7,811 bases of DNA from Deltaproteobacteria bacterium (GCA_026388595.1 JAPLJM010000298.1:1-7811), one strand, 5' to 3'. Positions 1 through 6,929 are shown, counted from the stretch's first letter. Made by a program: numbers and translations. The notes: generated from the letters alone by a model not told the origin.

Positions 1-779
1 TTCTGGTTCTGGTCTTCATCGGGCAGTTTTGGCCCGTGAATGATATAATGCAGGAACGAACCGGCAATGACGCCGCCGGCAGCCAGAAGACTGAGAGGCT
101 TGAGCAGGTCTTTCCAGACGATTGTCGCCAGAGGAACACTCGGATTCAACGGCAAGGCGTCATAGATCTTCGCCTTCTCATCGAGAACATACATCACATG
201 GGTCCCGCCGACGAACTTGTCGCCGTAGACATTGGCGTCGCCTCCCAGTTCCTTGGCCCGGGCATAGGCCGTCTTGATCATCCTTTCCTTCGGGCCGATG
301 GTCAGGGCGCCGGTGGGACAGGATTTGACGCATGAGGGCTGCTGATCCCCGCGGAGGCGGGTCAGGCATAGGTCGCATTTGTAAATCTTATCCGTGGCGC
401 TATCGTACTGCGGTACTTCGAAGGGGCAGGCCGTGACGCACTCCTTGCAGCCGATGCATTTCTCCTTATGCAGGGATACGGTCCCGTACTCCGTGTGGTA
501 CAGGGCGCCGCTGGGGCAGACCTTGACGCAGGCCGCATCGGTGCAATGCATGCAGCCGTCCTTCCGGAAAAGCCATTTGAAGCCCCCCTTATCGTTCACA
601 TACTCCTGAAACCGGATCAGGGTCCAGGTGTTCCACTGCAACCCCTCGGGATTCTGGTAACTGCCGCGATTTTTTGTCATGAAACCCGGATTCTCATTCC
701 ATTGCTTGCAGGCCACCTGGCAGCCGCGGCACGCCGTACATTTTGTCGTATCGATCAGTTTTACGAGTTCAATATTCAT
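1..779 (-). CDS. fdhB: Formate dehydrogenase iron-sulfur (beta) subunit, 3' end cut by the window
   Basis: Electron-transfer subunit that takes electrons from the catalytic subunit and passes them towards a membrane or periplasmic acceptor. Reading from ATG at 779, 259 codons are visible with no stop. Sixteen cysteines form four [4Fe-4S] sets in the order known for FdnH: C14/C17/C20/C24, C76/C79/C84/C88, C108/C111/C114/C118 and C135/C138/C150/C154. The motif GGTHVMYVL (about 191-199) is also FdnH-like. A hydrophobic stretch at about 228-247 resembles the single C-terminal membrane anchor of FdnH, and the sequence then becomes acidic (PDEDQNQ), so probably only a few residues are missing. The start has a strong GGAGGGG Shine-Dalgarno at 784-790 and lies 11 nt after the fdhA stop, so the two are co-transcribed and probably translationally coupled. 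The anchor suggests a membrane-bound enzyme; a cytochrome b subunit may follow to the left but is not visible. Confidence 0.95.
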   Translation of the reverse strand, partial: MNIELVKLIDTTKCTACRGCQVACKQWNENPGFMTKNRGSYQNPEGLQWNTWTLIRFQEYVNDKGGFKWLFRKDGCMHCTDAACVKVCPSGALYHTEYGTVSLHKEKCIGCKECVTACPFEVPQYDSATDKIYKCDLCLTRLRGDQQPSCVKSCPTGALTIGPKERMIKTAYARAKELGGDANVYGDKFVGGTHVMYVLDEKAKIYDALPLNPSVPLATIVWKDLLKPLSLLAAGGVIAGSFLHYIIHGPKLPDEDQNQ

Positions 780-790
780 CGTCTCCCCTC

Positions 791-3745
791 CTATGCCTTA
801 TCCACGTTCACCATGAACGCCTTGTATTCGGGACAGAAGGTATTCGCGTCACCGACCGTGGGCGTCAGGAAGTTGGTGCTGTCACTCCCGTCCTTGGGGA
901 AGAGCCAGCCGTAATTGAAGGGAAGGCCGACCTGATGGATCGTCTTGCCTTCGATCTGGAAGGGCTTGAACCGCTTGGTCACCATGGCGACGCACGTCAC
1001 GGAACCCCGGATGGAGGAGACCTTCACCCGTTGGCCGTTGCGGATTCCCTTATCCTTGGCCAGCAGATCCCCAATTTCAACATACAATTCCGGCTGCATC
1101 TCCAGCAGCCAGGCCTGCCATCGGGTCAGGGCCCCGGAGCACCAGTGCTCCGTACAGGAGTATGTTGTACAGACATAGGGGAATTTCTCGCTGGCATTGG
1201 CCACTTTATCGAGATCGCTCTTGAAGATCTCGATGGCGGGATTGATGAGCTGTCCCGACAGGGGGTTCTTCGCCAGGGGGCCTTCCAACGGTTCATAGTG
1301 TTCCGGGAAGGGGCCTTCGGCCATGCCGGGTCCGAAGAGGGCCCCCAGACCATCGGCCTTCATAATGAATGGATACTTCCCCTTTTCCTTGTCCGCCTGG
1401 GGAGGCCATGGACCGTCGGGAACGTCGCCCACCCATTTATCCCCCGTCCACTCCAGGAGTTTCCGTTTGGGGTTGTATGGCTTTCCATAGATGTCGCATG
1501 ATGCCCGGTTGTAGATGATCCGCCGGTTGACAGGCCAGGCGTAGGTCCAGTTGGGATATAAACCCAGCCCCGTGGGATCTTCTTTCCCCCGCTTGGCCAT
1601 CTTGTTCTCGCCGGTGGCGGTAAAACTCCCCGACATGACCCAGTTACCGCTTGCCGTCGCCCCGTCGACCTGGAGCATCCCGAAAGTGGGGACAAGCTGG
1701 CCTTTCTTGAACTCCGTCTTGGTGCCCGCGGCCTTATCCTCGATGACTGTATCCTTGAGGAAATAACCGTTGATCTGCTTGGAGACTTTCAGGGCGTCAT
1801 ACCGGCCCTTGTTGTCCGTATAGTCCCACTTGAGGTTCAGGATCGGTTCGGGAAAGACGCCGCCTTCCTTGGCATAGAGGGCCTTGACGGCATCCATGAT
1901 CTTGATCGTGATTTCGCCCACGGGAATGCCGTCCCCGGGGGCCTCGGCGGCCTTGTACTTCCACTGGACCCAGCGGCCGGAATTACTCTGGGAACCCTCC
2001 TTCTCCATGGATGCTGCCGCAGGAAGCAGAAAGACTTCCGTCTTAATCTTCTTGGGATCCACGCCGGGACCGTGCCAGAATGCATAGGTTTCGTTGTTGA
2101 AGATATTCTCGCCGATGAGCCAGTCGAGGTTTTCCAGCGCCCTCCTGACCTTCGTCGTATTGGGGGAACTGACCGCCGGATCCGTGCCGATGGCAATGAG
2201 GCCTTTTACTTTCCCTGCGTACATCTGGTCGAACTGGTGCATCAGGGAATAGTGCCGCCCGTCATCCAGCTTCGGAATCCAGCTATAGCCGAAATCGTTT
2301 TCCTTCGTCGCCTTGTCTCCGAAGTAGGATTTCAGGAAACTGACGAAGAACTTCGGGTAGTTCTGATAGTAATTGGCCGATTGCGGATCTTTTGACTCAG
2401 GTGTGGATTTATGCAGATACTTTTCCAGGGTATCGAGGGACGCGGCCGGCATCTTCAGATAGCCGGGCAGGACATTGTAGAGGATGGCATGGTCCGTCGA
2501 TCCCTGGACATTCGGCTCGCCGCGCAGGGCGTTGACGCCGCCGCCGGCGATCCCCATATTGCCCAGCAGAAGCTGGATCAGCGACATGGTTCGGATGATC
2601 TGGCTCCCCGTGGTATGATGGGTCCATCCCAGGGCGTAGCACTCCGTTCCCGCCTTGTCCGGTTTGCCCGTGGCGCCGTACTCCTCGTAGACCCGCACGA
2701 GATCTTCCTTCGAAACACCGGTGATGCTCGACACCTTCTCCAGGGTGTAGCGCGAATAGTGCGTTTTCATCATCTGGAAGACGCACCGGGGATCCGACAG
2801 GCTCATATCCCGCTTCGGGATGCCCTTGGCGTCTTTTTCCAGGACCCAGGTGTCCTTGTTGTATTTTCGCTTGGCCGCGTCATAGCCGGAAAAGAGACCG
2901 TCCTTAAAAGCATAGTCCTTGCCGACGATGAAAGAGGCGTTGGTGTAGTTGAGAACGTAGTCCTTGAAATACAAGTCCTTGTTCAGGATATGGTTGATCA
3001 TCCCGCCCAGGAAGGCGATGTCCGTGCCGGAGCGGAGGGGCACATGGTAATCGCAGCGTGCGGATGTTCTTGTGTAGCGAGGATCGACGTGGATGATCTT
3101 GGCGCCTTTTTCCTTGGCGCGGAGGATCCACTTGAAGGCGATGGGGTGGTGCTCCGCAGCATTGCTCCCCATGATGAGGATCACATCGCTGTTCTTTAAA
3201 TCGATATAATGGTTCGTCATGGAACCGCGTCCGAACGACTCTCCCAGAGCCGCAACAGATGGACTGTGTCAGACCCTGGCCTGGTGATCGATATAGACAA
3301 TCCCCAGGGCGCGGGCCTTGGCCGTGACCAGCCAGCACTCCTCGTTGTCGATATTGGAACTCCCGAGATGGCCGATGTTCTCACAGCGGTTGACGACCTC
3401 GCCTTTGGCATTGGTCTTGACAAACCCCGCATCCCGTGTGTCCTTGATCAGACGGGCCATCCGGGGCAAAGCCCAGTCCCAGTCCTTTTCCTCCCATTTA
3501 TCGCTCATGGGGGCCCGGTAAAGAACCTTTTTGAGGCGGTGCTTGTTGGCCTCCGTAAGATCGAAAAAGCCTGCGCCCTTGGCGCACAGCGACCCTTCAT
3601 TGATGGGGTGATCGGCGTCGCCTTCGATGTTGAAGATCTTGCCGGTCAATGTGTCCACGCTGCAGATCAAGCCGCAACCGACGGAACAATAGCAGCATAC
3701 CGTGCTCACCTGCTTCGCCGTCTTGACACGGTTCATCTTGTTCAA
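791..3745 (-). CDS. fdhA: Selenocysteine-containing formate dehydrogenase catalytic (alpha) subunit
   Basis: Oxidises formate to CO2 at a molybdenum or tungsten bis-pterin centre; the Tat leader upstream implies periplasmic action. The frame is interrupted only by UGA at 3269-3271, in the context QARV-U-HSPSVAAL, which is the FdnG selenocysteine site with the adjacent catalytic His. Read through UGA, the frame gives 984 residues (FdnG about 1015 with signal). Numbering from the TTG at 3745: [4Fe-4S] ligands C17, C20, C24 and C54 with the electron-relay Lys56 (LCAKGAG), Sec159, His160, then the Mo-pterin domains (MGSNAAEHHP, DPRYTRTSA, LLLGNMGIAGGGVNALRG) and a C-terminal dinucleotide-binding domain from about 835 ending GDANTFCPEYKAFMVNVDKA. 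The true start is probably not this TTG: the Tat peptide and Shine-Dalgarno lie just upstream in another frame (3742-3861). It is the first gene of an operon with fdhB. Without Sec decoding it would look like two separate genes. Confidence 0.95.
3235..3253 (-). promoter_or_regulatory. Bacterial SECIS hairpin for the fdhA UGA codon
   Basis: In the fdhA mRNA, the segment starting 16 nt after the UGA (3269-3271) folds as GCGGCUCU-GGG-AGAGUCGU. This is an 8-bp stem including two G-U pairs, closed by a GGG loop that begins 24 nt after the UGA. Bacterial SECIS elements are known to lie immediately downstream of UGA inside the coding sequence, with an apical loop starting in G, and are bound by SelB carrying Sec-tRNA. 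Spacing and loop fit that pattern. The fold was worked out by eye, without energy calculation. The host must also carry selA, selB, selC and selD, none of which are in this window. Confidence 0.75.
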
Positions 3746-3861
3746 TTCATCGCATCGGCGTAAGCCATCATGGGCCTCAAGTCGATGCCCAGGCCGGACA
3801 GGGCAATACCCGATCCCACCGCCCCGGACAGTCTCAAGAAACCTCTCCTTGTAATTTCCAT
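3742..3861 (-). CDS. Twin-arginine signal peptide of FdhA, out of frame with the mature enzyme
   Basis: ATG at 3861 opens a 39-codon frame containing a Tat signal: an n-region with TRRGFLRLSG (twin-arginine consensus RRxFL), a weakly hydrophobic glycine/alanine-rich h-region (about 12-26) and a likely cleavage area around MMAYADA. A perfect AGGAGG lies 6 nt upstream. This is exactly the leader expected for a periplasmic FdnG-type alpha subunit, but the frame ends at TGA 3742-3744, while the mature FdhA frame starts one base back (TTG 3743-3745). A -1 shift, equivalent to one missing base near 3742-3750, would fuse them into a protein of about 1023 residues, close to FdnG. Possible explanations are a sequencing or assembly error, a real frameshift mutation, recoding, or coupled reinitiation through the TTGA stop/start overlap. 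Error or mutation seems likeliest, because no slippery heptamer is apparent. Confidence 0.8.
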   Translation of the reverse strand: MEITRRGFLRLSGAVGSGIALSGLGIDLRPMMAYADAMN

Positions 3862-3867
3862 AAAGAG

Positions 3868-3873
3868 CCTCCT
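3868..3873 (-). promoter_or_regulatory. Shine-Dalgarno of the Tat-leader/fdhA start
   Basis: AGGAGG on the minus strand, 6 nt before ATG 3861. This perfect site decides that translation begins at the Tat leader rather than at TTG 3745 or the ATG three codons later, neither of which has a comparable site. Confidence 0.75.
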
Positions 3874-3879
3874 CATGCT

Positions 3880-3902
3880 TATGTCATATATGATCTATGT
3901 CA
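3880..3902. repeat. Tandem TATGTCA heptamers upstream of fdhA
   Basis: TATGTCA occurs at 3880-3886 and again at 3896-3902, a period of 16 bp, with the palindrome TCATATATGA (3884-3893) between and overlapping. The same heptamer, or its one-base variant TAACATA/TATGTTA, recurs in the fdhE-modA intergenic region. The pair ends 7 nt upstream of the fdhA Shine-Dalgarno and so would lie in or near the mRNA leader. It may be an operator. The regulator is unknown. Confidence 0.4.
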
Positions 3903-3968
3903 AACGAGGCATACCTACGTTTTTTTCTGCTGGCAGTCAAGCAAAAAATACGAATAAATATAAAAAAA

Positions 3969-3997
3969 TTAACATGTTATGGTAAATATAACATAAG
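3969..3997 (+). promoter_or_regulatory. Possible promoter of the TiaS-like/MoSto operon with an embedded inverted repeat
   Basis: TTAACA at 3969-3974 and CATAAG at 3992-3997 are separated by 17 bp and resemble -35 and -10 boxes (5/6 and 4/6 to consensus). Within the spacer sits a perfect inverted repeat, ATGTTAT (3974-3980) and ATAACAT (3988-3994) with a 7-bp gap, a classic operator position. The arms resemble TTAT/ATAA half-sites of ModE-type molybdate operators, but the spacing differs from the E. coli modA site, so the regulator is uncertain. Transcription would start near 4004, just before the leader hairpin at 4016. Confidence 0.35.
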
Positions 3998-4015
3998 CTC
4001 ATCGAGCGAAGGCCG

Positions 4016-4039
4016 TCACTGTACCGGACAGTGATTTTT
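4016..4039 (+). terminator. Terminator-like hairpin in the leader of the TiaS-like operon
   Basis: TCACTGT (4016-4022) pairs perfectly with ACAGTGA (4028-4034) across a 5-nt loop and is followed directly by TTTTT (4035-4039), the form of a short intrinsic terminator on the plus strand. No plus-strand gene lies upstream for it to end, and the next gene begins 77 nt later, so it may act as an attenuator in the 5' leader. CCGG at 4024-4027 (in the loop) can alternatively pair with CCGG at 4040-4043. I do not recognise a known riboswitch here, and the stem is only 7 bp. Confidence 0.4.
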
Positions 4040-4115
4040 CCGGAAATCTTCAGGACTTGTGGAATATCTGCGGCTGGTGTATAGATGCCGTAACGAATAG
4101 CTTTGGTGAAGGGAA

Positions 4116-4841
4116 ATGCGCGTCTATATTGGTTTTGATGACACGGACAATCTGGATTCGGAATTCGGGACGGGTAAGCTGGCCCGCCGTTATGAAGCGC
4201 TGATCCCGGAGAATTGCCGTGTCTGGGGTGTCGTTCGTCAGCAGCTTCTTGTGGATCCGGGAATTCCCTATACCTCCCACAACAGTTCGGCCTGTGTGAT
4301 CATCGATTTTTCAGACCCCTCTCTTGCCGAACGCCTTGCCCAGCTGGCAGTCGATCACATCAAGAGGACTTCCGCCGTGGGGAGCGATCCCGGTCTCTGC
4401 CTTGTCCGCGAAGACGATCCTGCGCTTTCCGACCTGATGATCTTCGGGCGGCAGTGTACGGAAAGGATCGTGACCCAGCAGGAAGCCCGCCGGGCGGCTG
4501 GAAACGCTCATCTGTCCGGGCATGGTGGCAGCAATGACGGGATTATCGGCGCGGCGGCGGCTGTCGGCCTCACCGCGTCCGGATGGAGCGGCCGATTCAT
4601 CGAATATGACGATTTGCAGTGTTTTCCCGACCCTGTGTCCGTCGAAGCATTGCAGGGAAAAGACATCCGGGTGGTTTCTCTGGACAGGGACGCGCTCTGC
4701 CCGGGACCAAACGATCTGGTAAACACGAAAGGATGGCTCCGGCCCAGGCTGTGGGGGCATGAAGTGGTTCTGCCGGTCTTGCCGGCGGGATCGGGTTTTT
4801 GGGAGAGCATGGGAGAAAAGAGGAAGAAAGACAAACTGTAA
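4116..4841 (+). CDS. TiaS-like protein (tRNA-Ile2 agmatinylcytidine synthetase family, catalytic part only)
   Basis: The N-terminus MRVYIGFDDTDN matches the acidic metal/ATP-binding motif (I-x-DDTD) of archaeal TiaS, and QLLVDPGIPYTSHNSSA and LSGHGGSNDGIIGAAAAVGL also recall that family (COG1571). TiaS is known to use ATP and agmatine to modify C34 of archaeal tRNA-Ile2. At 241 aa this protein covers roughly the kinase-like and ferredoxin-like part and shows no OB-fold tail or zinc-ribbon cysteine pairs. Bacteria normally decode AUA with TilS-made lysidine, so an identical role is doubtful; an ATP-dependent role linked to molybdenum or formate metabolism is a guess from context. The C-terminus is strongly basic (about 229-241). 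The start fits the family motif; GAAGGG sits very close to the ATG, with GGTG further upstream. It is the first gene of the operon with the 73-aa protein and the MoSto-like gene. Family likeness is by eye; function unknown. Confidence 0.7.
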   Translation: MRVYIGFDDTDNLDSEFGTGKLARRYEALIPENCRVWGVVRQQLLVDPGIPYTSHNSSACVIIDFSDPSLAERLAQLAVDHIKRTSAVGSDPGLCLVREDDPALSDLMIFGRQCTERIVTQQEARRAAGNAHLSGHGGSNDGIIGAAAAVGLTASGWSGRFIEYDDLQCFPDPVSVEALQGKDIRVVSLDRDALCPGPNDLVNTKGWLRPRLWGHEVVLPVLPAGSGFWESMGEKRKKDKL

Positions 4842-4845
4842 TGTC

Positions 4846-4853
4846 AAGGAGGT
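4846..4853 (+). promoter_or_regulatory. Shine-Dalgarno of the 73-aa gene
   Basis: AAGGAGGT with a 6-nt gap to ATG 4860, the strongest ribosome-binding site on the plus strand of this window. It supports the short gene as really translated and selects ATG 4860 over the out-of-frame ATG at 4855. Confidence 0.7.
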
Positions 4854-4859
4854 AATGTC

Positions 4860-5081
4860 ATGGCAGGGAAAATTTTTTACCGGGAACGCCGCAAGGTAGG
4901 CGAGAAGGAAAAAAAGCCACGTTTCAAACTCGTTGCCGTCGCCGATGTAAATGTAAGGTTTTACAGCGAACATCTGCGTAAAAAGGAACTCGAAGAAATT
5001 GCGGCGACGATCGGCGCCGAGCTGATCCTGCTGAAGGCAGCCAACGGGAAGTCCGACGAAGAAATCGAAGTCAAGGCATAG
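4860..5081 (+). CDS. Small charged protein of unknown function (73 aa) before the MoSto-like gene
   Basis: I do not recognise this protein. It has 73 residues, is rich in Lys, Arg and Glu, has no cysteine and shows no signal peptide or membrane segment. It seems to have a basic N-terminal arm (about 4-21), a likely beta-strand stretch FKLVAVADVNVRFY (about 22-35), and a helical segment LRKKELEEIAATIGAELILL (about 39-58) ending in an acidic tail (SDEEIEVKA). This alternation suggests a small folded alpha/beta domain. It is probably cytoplasmic. It starts 18 nt after the TiaS-like stop and ends 16 nt before the MoSto-like ATG, with the strongest Shine-Dalgarno of the operon, so it is very likely expressed with both neighbours. 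Its position suggests a partner or regulator of the MoSto-like protein, but nothing in the sequence proves this. Confidence 0.7.
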   Translation: MAGKIFYRERRKVGEKEKKPRFKLVAVADVNVRFYSEHLRKKELEEIAATIGAELILLKAANGKSDEEIEVKA

Positions 5082-5097
5082 CAGAAAGGCAGCGAAC

Positions 5098-5928
5098 ATG
5101 GCCCTTTTGAGAGAGCGGGACGGACGGCGGCTTCATGTGAAGAGCAAGCTGATGGGAGAGAGCCTGGTGGGGAAGACCTTCATGGACGGTCTTAAGATTG
5201 CCCCGCAGCAGCGGCTCTTCCCCGACGTGAATATCATCAAAATCGGCGGCCAGTCCATCTGCGACCGGGGCGTCAAGGCGCTGCCCGCCATCATCAAAGA
5301 AATCGCCCAAAACAAGAAGAAACACAAGATGCTCTTGACCACGGGCGGCGGGACCCGGAGCCGCCACATCTATTCTATCGGGCTGGAGCTGGGCATGCCG
5401 ACAGGCATCATCGCCAAATTCGGCAGTTCCGTTTCGGAGCAGAACGCCCTTCTCGTGGCCACCCTTCTGGCCCCCTGGGGCGGCCTCAAGATCGGCCATG
5501 ATGAAGTGCTCAAATTATCGACCTACTTTGCCCAGGGTTGTCTTCCCGTCATGCACGGCATGCCCCCCTACGACTATTTTGCCCTGCCGGCGCCCAAATG
5601 GCGTATTCCCATTCACCGAACCGATGTTGGGACCCTCATCATCGCCGACTTGATCGGCGCCCGGAGTTGCATCTTTGTCAAGGACGAGAAGGGGCTGTAT
5701 ACGGATGATCCCAAAAAGAACGGTGACGCGGCGTTTATTCCGGAGATCACCGTTCAAGACCTTCTGGCGAGGGATCTGGATGATCTGATTATCGAGCGGC
5801 CTTGTCTGGAAATCCTCCAGAACAGCGAGGTCATCGACAAGATCCAGATCATCAATGGCCTGGAGAGGGGGAATCTGGCGAAGGCCCTTAACGGAAAACC
5901 CGTCGGGACGACTATCTACAAGGCGTAG
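5098..5928 (+). CDS. mosA: Molybdenum storage protein-like subunit (MosA/MosB family, amino-acid-kinase fold)
   Basis: Resembles MosA of Azotobacter vinelandii MoSto, a cytoplasmic cage that uses ATP to pack molybdate or tungstate into polyoxometalate clusters. Matching blocks are IIKIGGQSICDRG (46-58), TTGGGTRSRHIYSIG (81-95), GSSVSEQNALL (109-119), GMPPYDYF (154-161), HRTDVGTLIIADLIGA (173-188), FVKDEKGLYTDDPKK (193-207) and a C-terminal INGLERGNLAKALNG motif ending VGTTIYKA. The 276-aa length is right for the family. The fold is shared with UMP kinase, so automatic annotation may call it a uridylate kinase, but the GGGTRxRHxYS and NGLxxGNL blocks are MoSto-like. Azotobacter MoSto is an alpha3beta3 hexamer of two paralogues; only one subunit is seen here, so a homohexamer or a partner elsewhere is implied. 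GAAAGG at 5084-5089 gives 8-nt spacing to ATG. It is the last gene of its operon. Metal storage itself is inferred. Confidence 0.85.
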   Translation: MALLRERDGRRLHVKSKLMGESLVGKTFMDGLKIAPQQRLFPDVNIIKIGGQSICDRGVKALPAIIKEIAQNKKKHKMLLTTGGGTRSRHIYSIGLELGMPTGIIAKFGSSVSEQNALLVATLLAPWGGLKIGHDEVLKLSTYFAQGCLPVMHGMPPYDYFALPAPKWRIPIHRTDVGTLIIADLIGARSCIFVKDEKGLYTDDPKKNGDAAFIPEITVQDLLARDLDDLIIERPCLEILQNSEVIDKIQIINGLERGNLAKALNGKPVGTTIYKA

Positions 5929-5954
5929 TGGAAAAGGGAAAACCTCCCAATTCT

Positions 5955-5993
5955 AAAAAACAGATGAGGCCCTTGGAATATCGGGGCCTCATC
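5955..5993 (-). terminator. Intrinsic terminator of fdhE, possibly shared with the convergent MoSto operon
   Basis: A perfect 10-bp stem, GATGAGGCCC (5963-5972) with GGGCCTCATC (5984-5993), encloses an 11-nt loop. On the minus strand it is followed after two bases by TTTTTT (5955-5960), a textbook rho-independent terminator about 50 nt after the fdhE stop. On the plus strand, 34 nt after the MoSto-like stop, only a loose pyrimidine tract follows, so termination in that direction would be weaker. Confidence 0.85.
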
Positions 5994-6044
5994 ACCTTCC
6001 GCCTTTTACTAACAATTTCAGCATCTATCGTCTTGTGGCAACCC

Positions 6045-6929
6045 CTAAAAAGAATTCCACTCACAAACCGTCATGGGGGTAAAACCTTTTCCCTGCATGA
6101 TCACGTCCAGATGGGCGAGGCTGATCGCCGAGACATCCAGATCATGAGCGTGAAGGTCACTGACCCGGTTAAGGGTGATCAGATAACGCTTGCACTTTTC
6201 ACAGGAAAAGGCTGCCTCCTGTGCCCTGTTTTCCACATAGAAGAAATCCATGCCCTGCTGCGCCTCGTTTTCGCAATAAGGGCAAATCACACGGCTGAAG
6301 AGCCAGTCATAACCGCAGCGGGAGCAGTGGAGCCAGCGGCGCGGTATCTTCTCCTCGATCAGGGCAATGGACGGAAAGCTCCCGCAAATGGGACAAAAGC
6401 CCTTTGTCCAGTCGATGCCCTTTATCCGGTCAGCCGCATCCTGCGCCCTCTTTTCCAGGACGATCCGGCTCAACTGGTGCATCATCAGGGCGAACCCCTG
6501 GGGTTTTGCATGGAGATCAGCGGCCCAGCGGTCGATCACAGCGTCGCCATGATCGGGAAAGGCCCTGAAGTAATCATCCAGGACCAGTCTGCCCTTTTTC
6601 CAGGCCTCCTGAAGGCGGTCCAAATCGTCCCTGAGACCGGGGAAGCCTTCTTTCATGGCCGGGACCATCCGGTCAGCCATCTCCTTCAAGGGATCATCCG
6701 GGGGAAAGAGATTTTGCTGCCGGATCAGGGGAACGCCGCCCTGAAAGCGGATTTTATCGAAGGTCGAGAAATCGATCTTTACTGGCGCTATCTCGTCCAG
6801 AAGACGATTCCGCTCGATGATGACCGGCCGGAAGGCATCGATCAGCCCCCGGCTGTGTGGATTTTTTTCAATTTCCCGGTCCATGATCCCGTTGAGCGTC
6901 TCGGTTCTGTCGTTTCCTCTGTTCATCAT
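6045..6929 (-). CDS. fdhE: Formate dehydrogenase accessory protein FdhE
   Basis: FdhE is a cytoplasmic rubredoxin-like accessory protein known to interact with Tat-exported formate dehydrogenase catalytic subunits and to be needed for their activity before export. The 294-aa product has a helical N-terminal half with GVPLIRQQNL (about 65-74), and a C-terminal half with four cysteine pairs in the FdhE order: CPIC (179/182), CSRC (202/205), CPYC (216/219) and CEKC (243/246). DLHAHDLDVSAISLAHLD (about 258-275) is a further family-like block. The start at 6929 is favoured by AAGGA 7 nt upstream; a second ATG follows immediately. A clear promoter lies at 6955-6982. Its presence supports the view that FdhA is a Tat-exported enzyme and so that the Tat leader at 3861 is meaningful. 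It is a single-gene unit ending at a strong terminator. A long open frame on the opposite strand here is a shadow. Confidence 0.93.
   Translation of the reverse strand: MMNRGNDRTETLNGIMDREIEKNPHSRGLIDAFRPVIIERNRLLDEIAPVKIDFSTFDKIRFQGGVPLIRQQNLFPPDDPLKEMADRMVPAMKEGFPGLRDDLDRLQEAWKKGRLVLDDYFRAFPDHGDAVIDRWAADLHAKPQGFALMMHQLSRIVLEKRAQDAADRIKGIDWTKGFCPICGSFPSIALIEEKIPRRWLHCSRCGYDWLFSRVICPYCENEAQQGMDFFYVENRAQEAAFSCEKCKRYLITLNRVSDLHAHDLDVSAISLAHLDVIMQGKGFTPMTVCEWNSF

Noticed and set aside
2411..3199. 262-codon plus-strand open frame opposite fdhA (and another at 743-1501)
   Set aside because: Both mirror conserved fdhA coding sequence in GC-rich codon use and show no family motif.
3221..3268. Two separate formate dehydrogenase fragments, or a nonsense-mutated pseudogene
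   Set aside because: The sequence between the fragments continues the conserved FdnG active-site motif through UGA, so it is a selenocysteine codon rather than a break.
3898..3903. TTGACA on the minus strand as the -35 box of the fdhA promoter
   Set aside because: A -10 box at proper spacing would be AAGCAT, and transcription would start inside the Shine-Dalgarno. It fits better as part of the repeated TATGTCA motif.
3912..3940. TTGACT...TAGGTA on the minus strand as the fdhA promoter
   Set aside because: The spacing is 17 bp but the -10 matches only two positions of consensus, so it is too weak to annotate. The fdhA promoter remains unidentified.
4311..5099. 262-codon minus-strand open frame opposite the TiaS-like and 73-aa genes
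   Set aside because: It spans the intergenic gaps of a well-formed operon and lacks a start signal or domain. The plus-strand genes have family motifs or a strong Shine-Dalgarno.
5098..5928. UMP kinase (pyrH)
   Set aside because: The fold is shared, but the GGGTRSRHIYSIG, GMPPYDYF and INGLERGNL blocks match MoSto subunits, and the metal-related context agrees.
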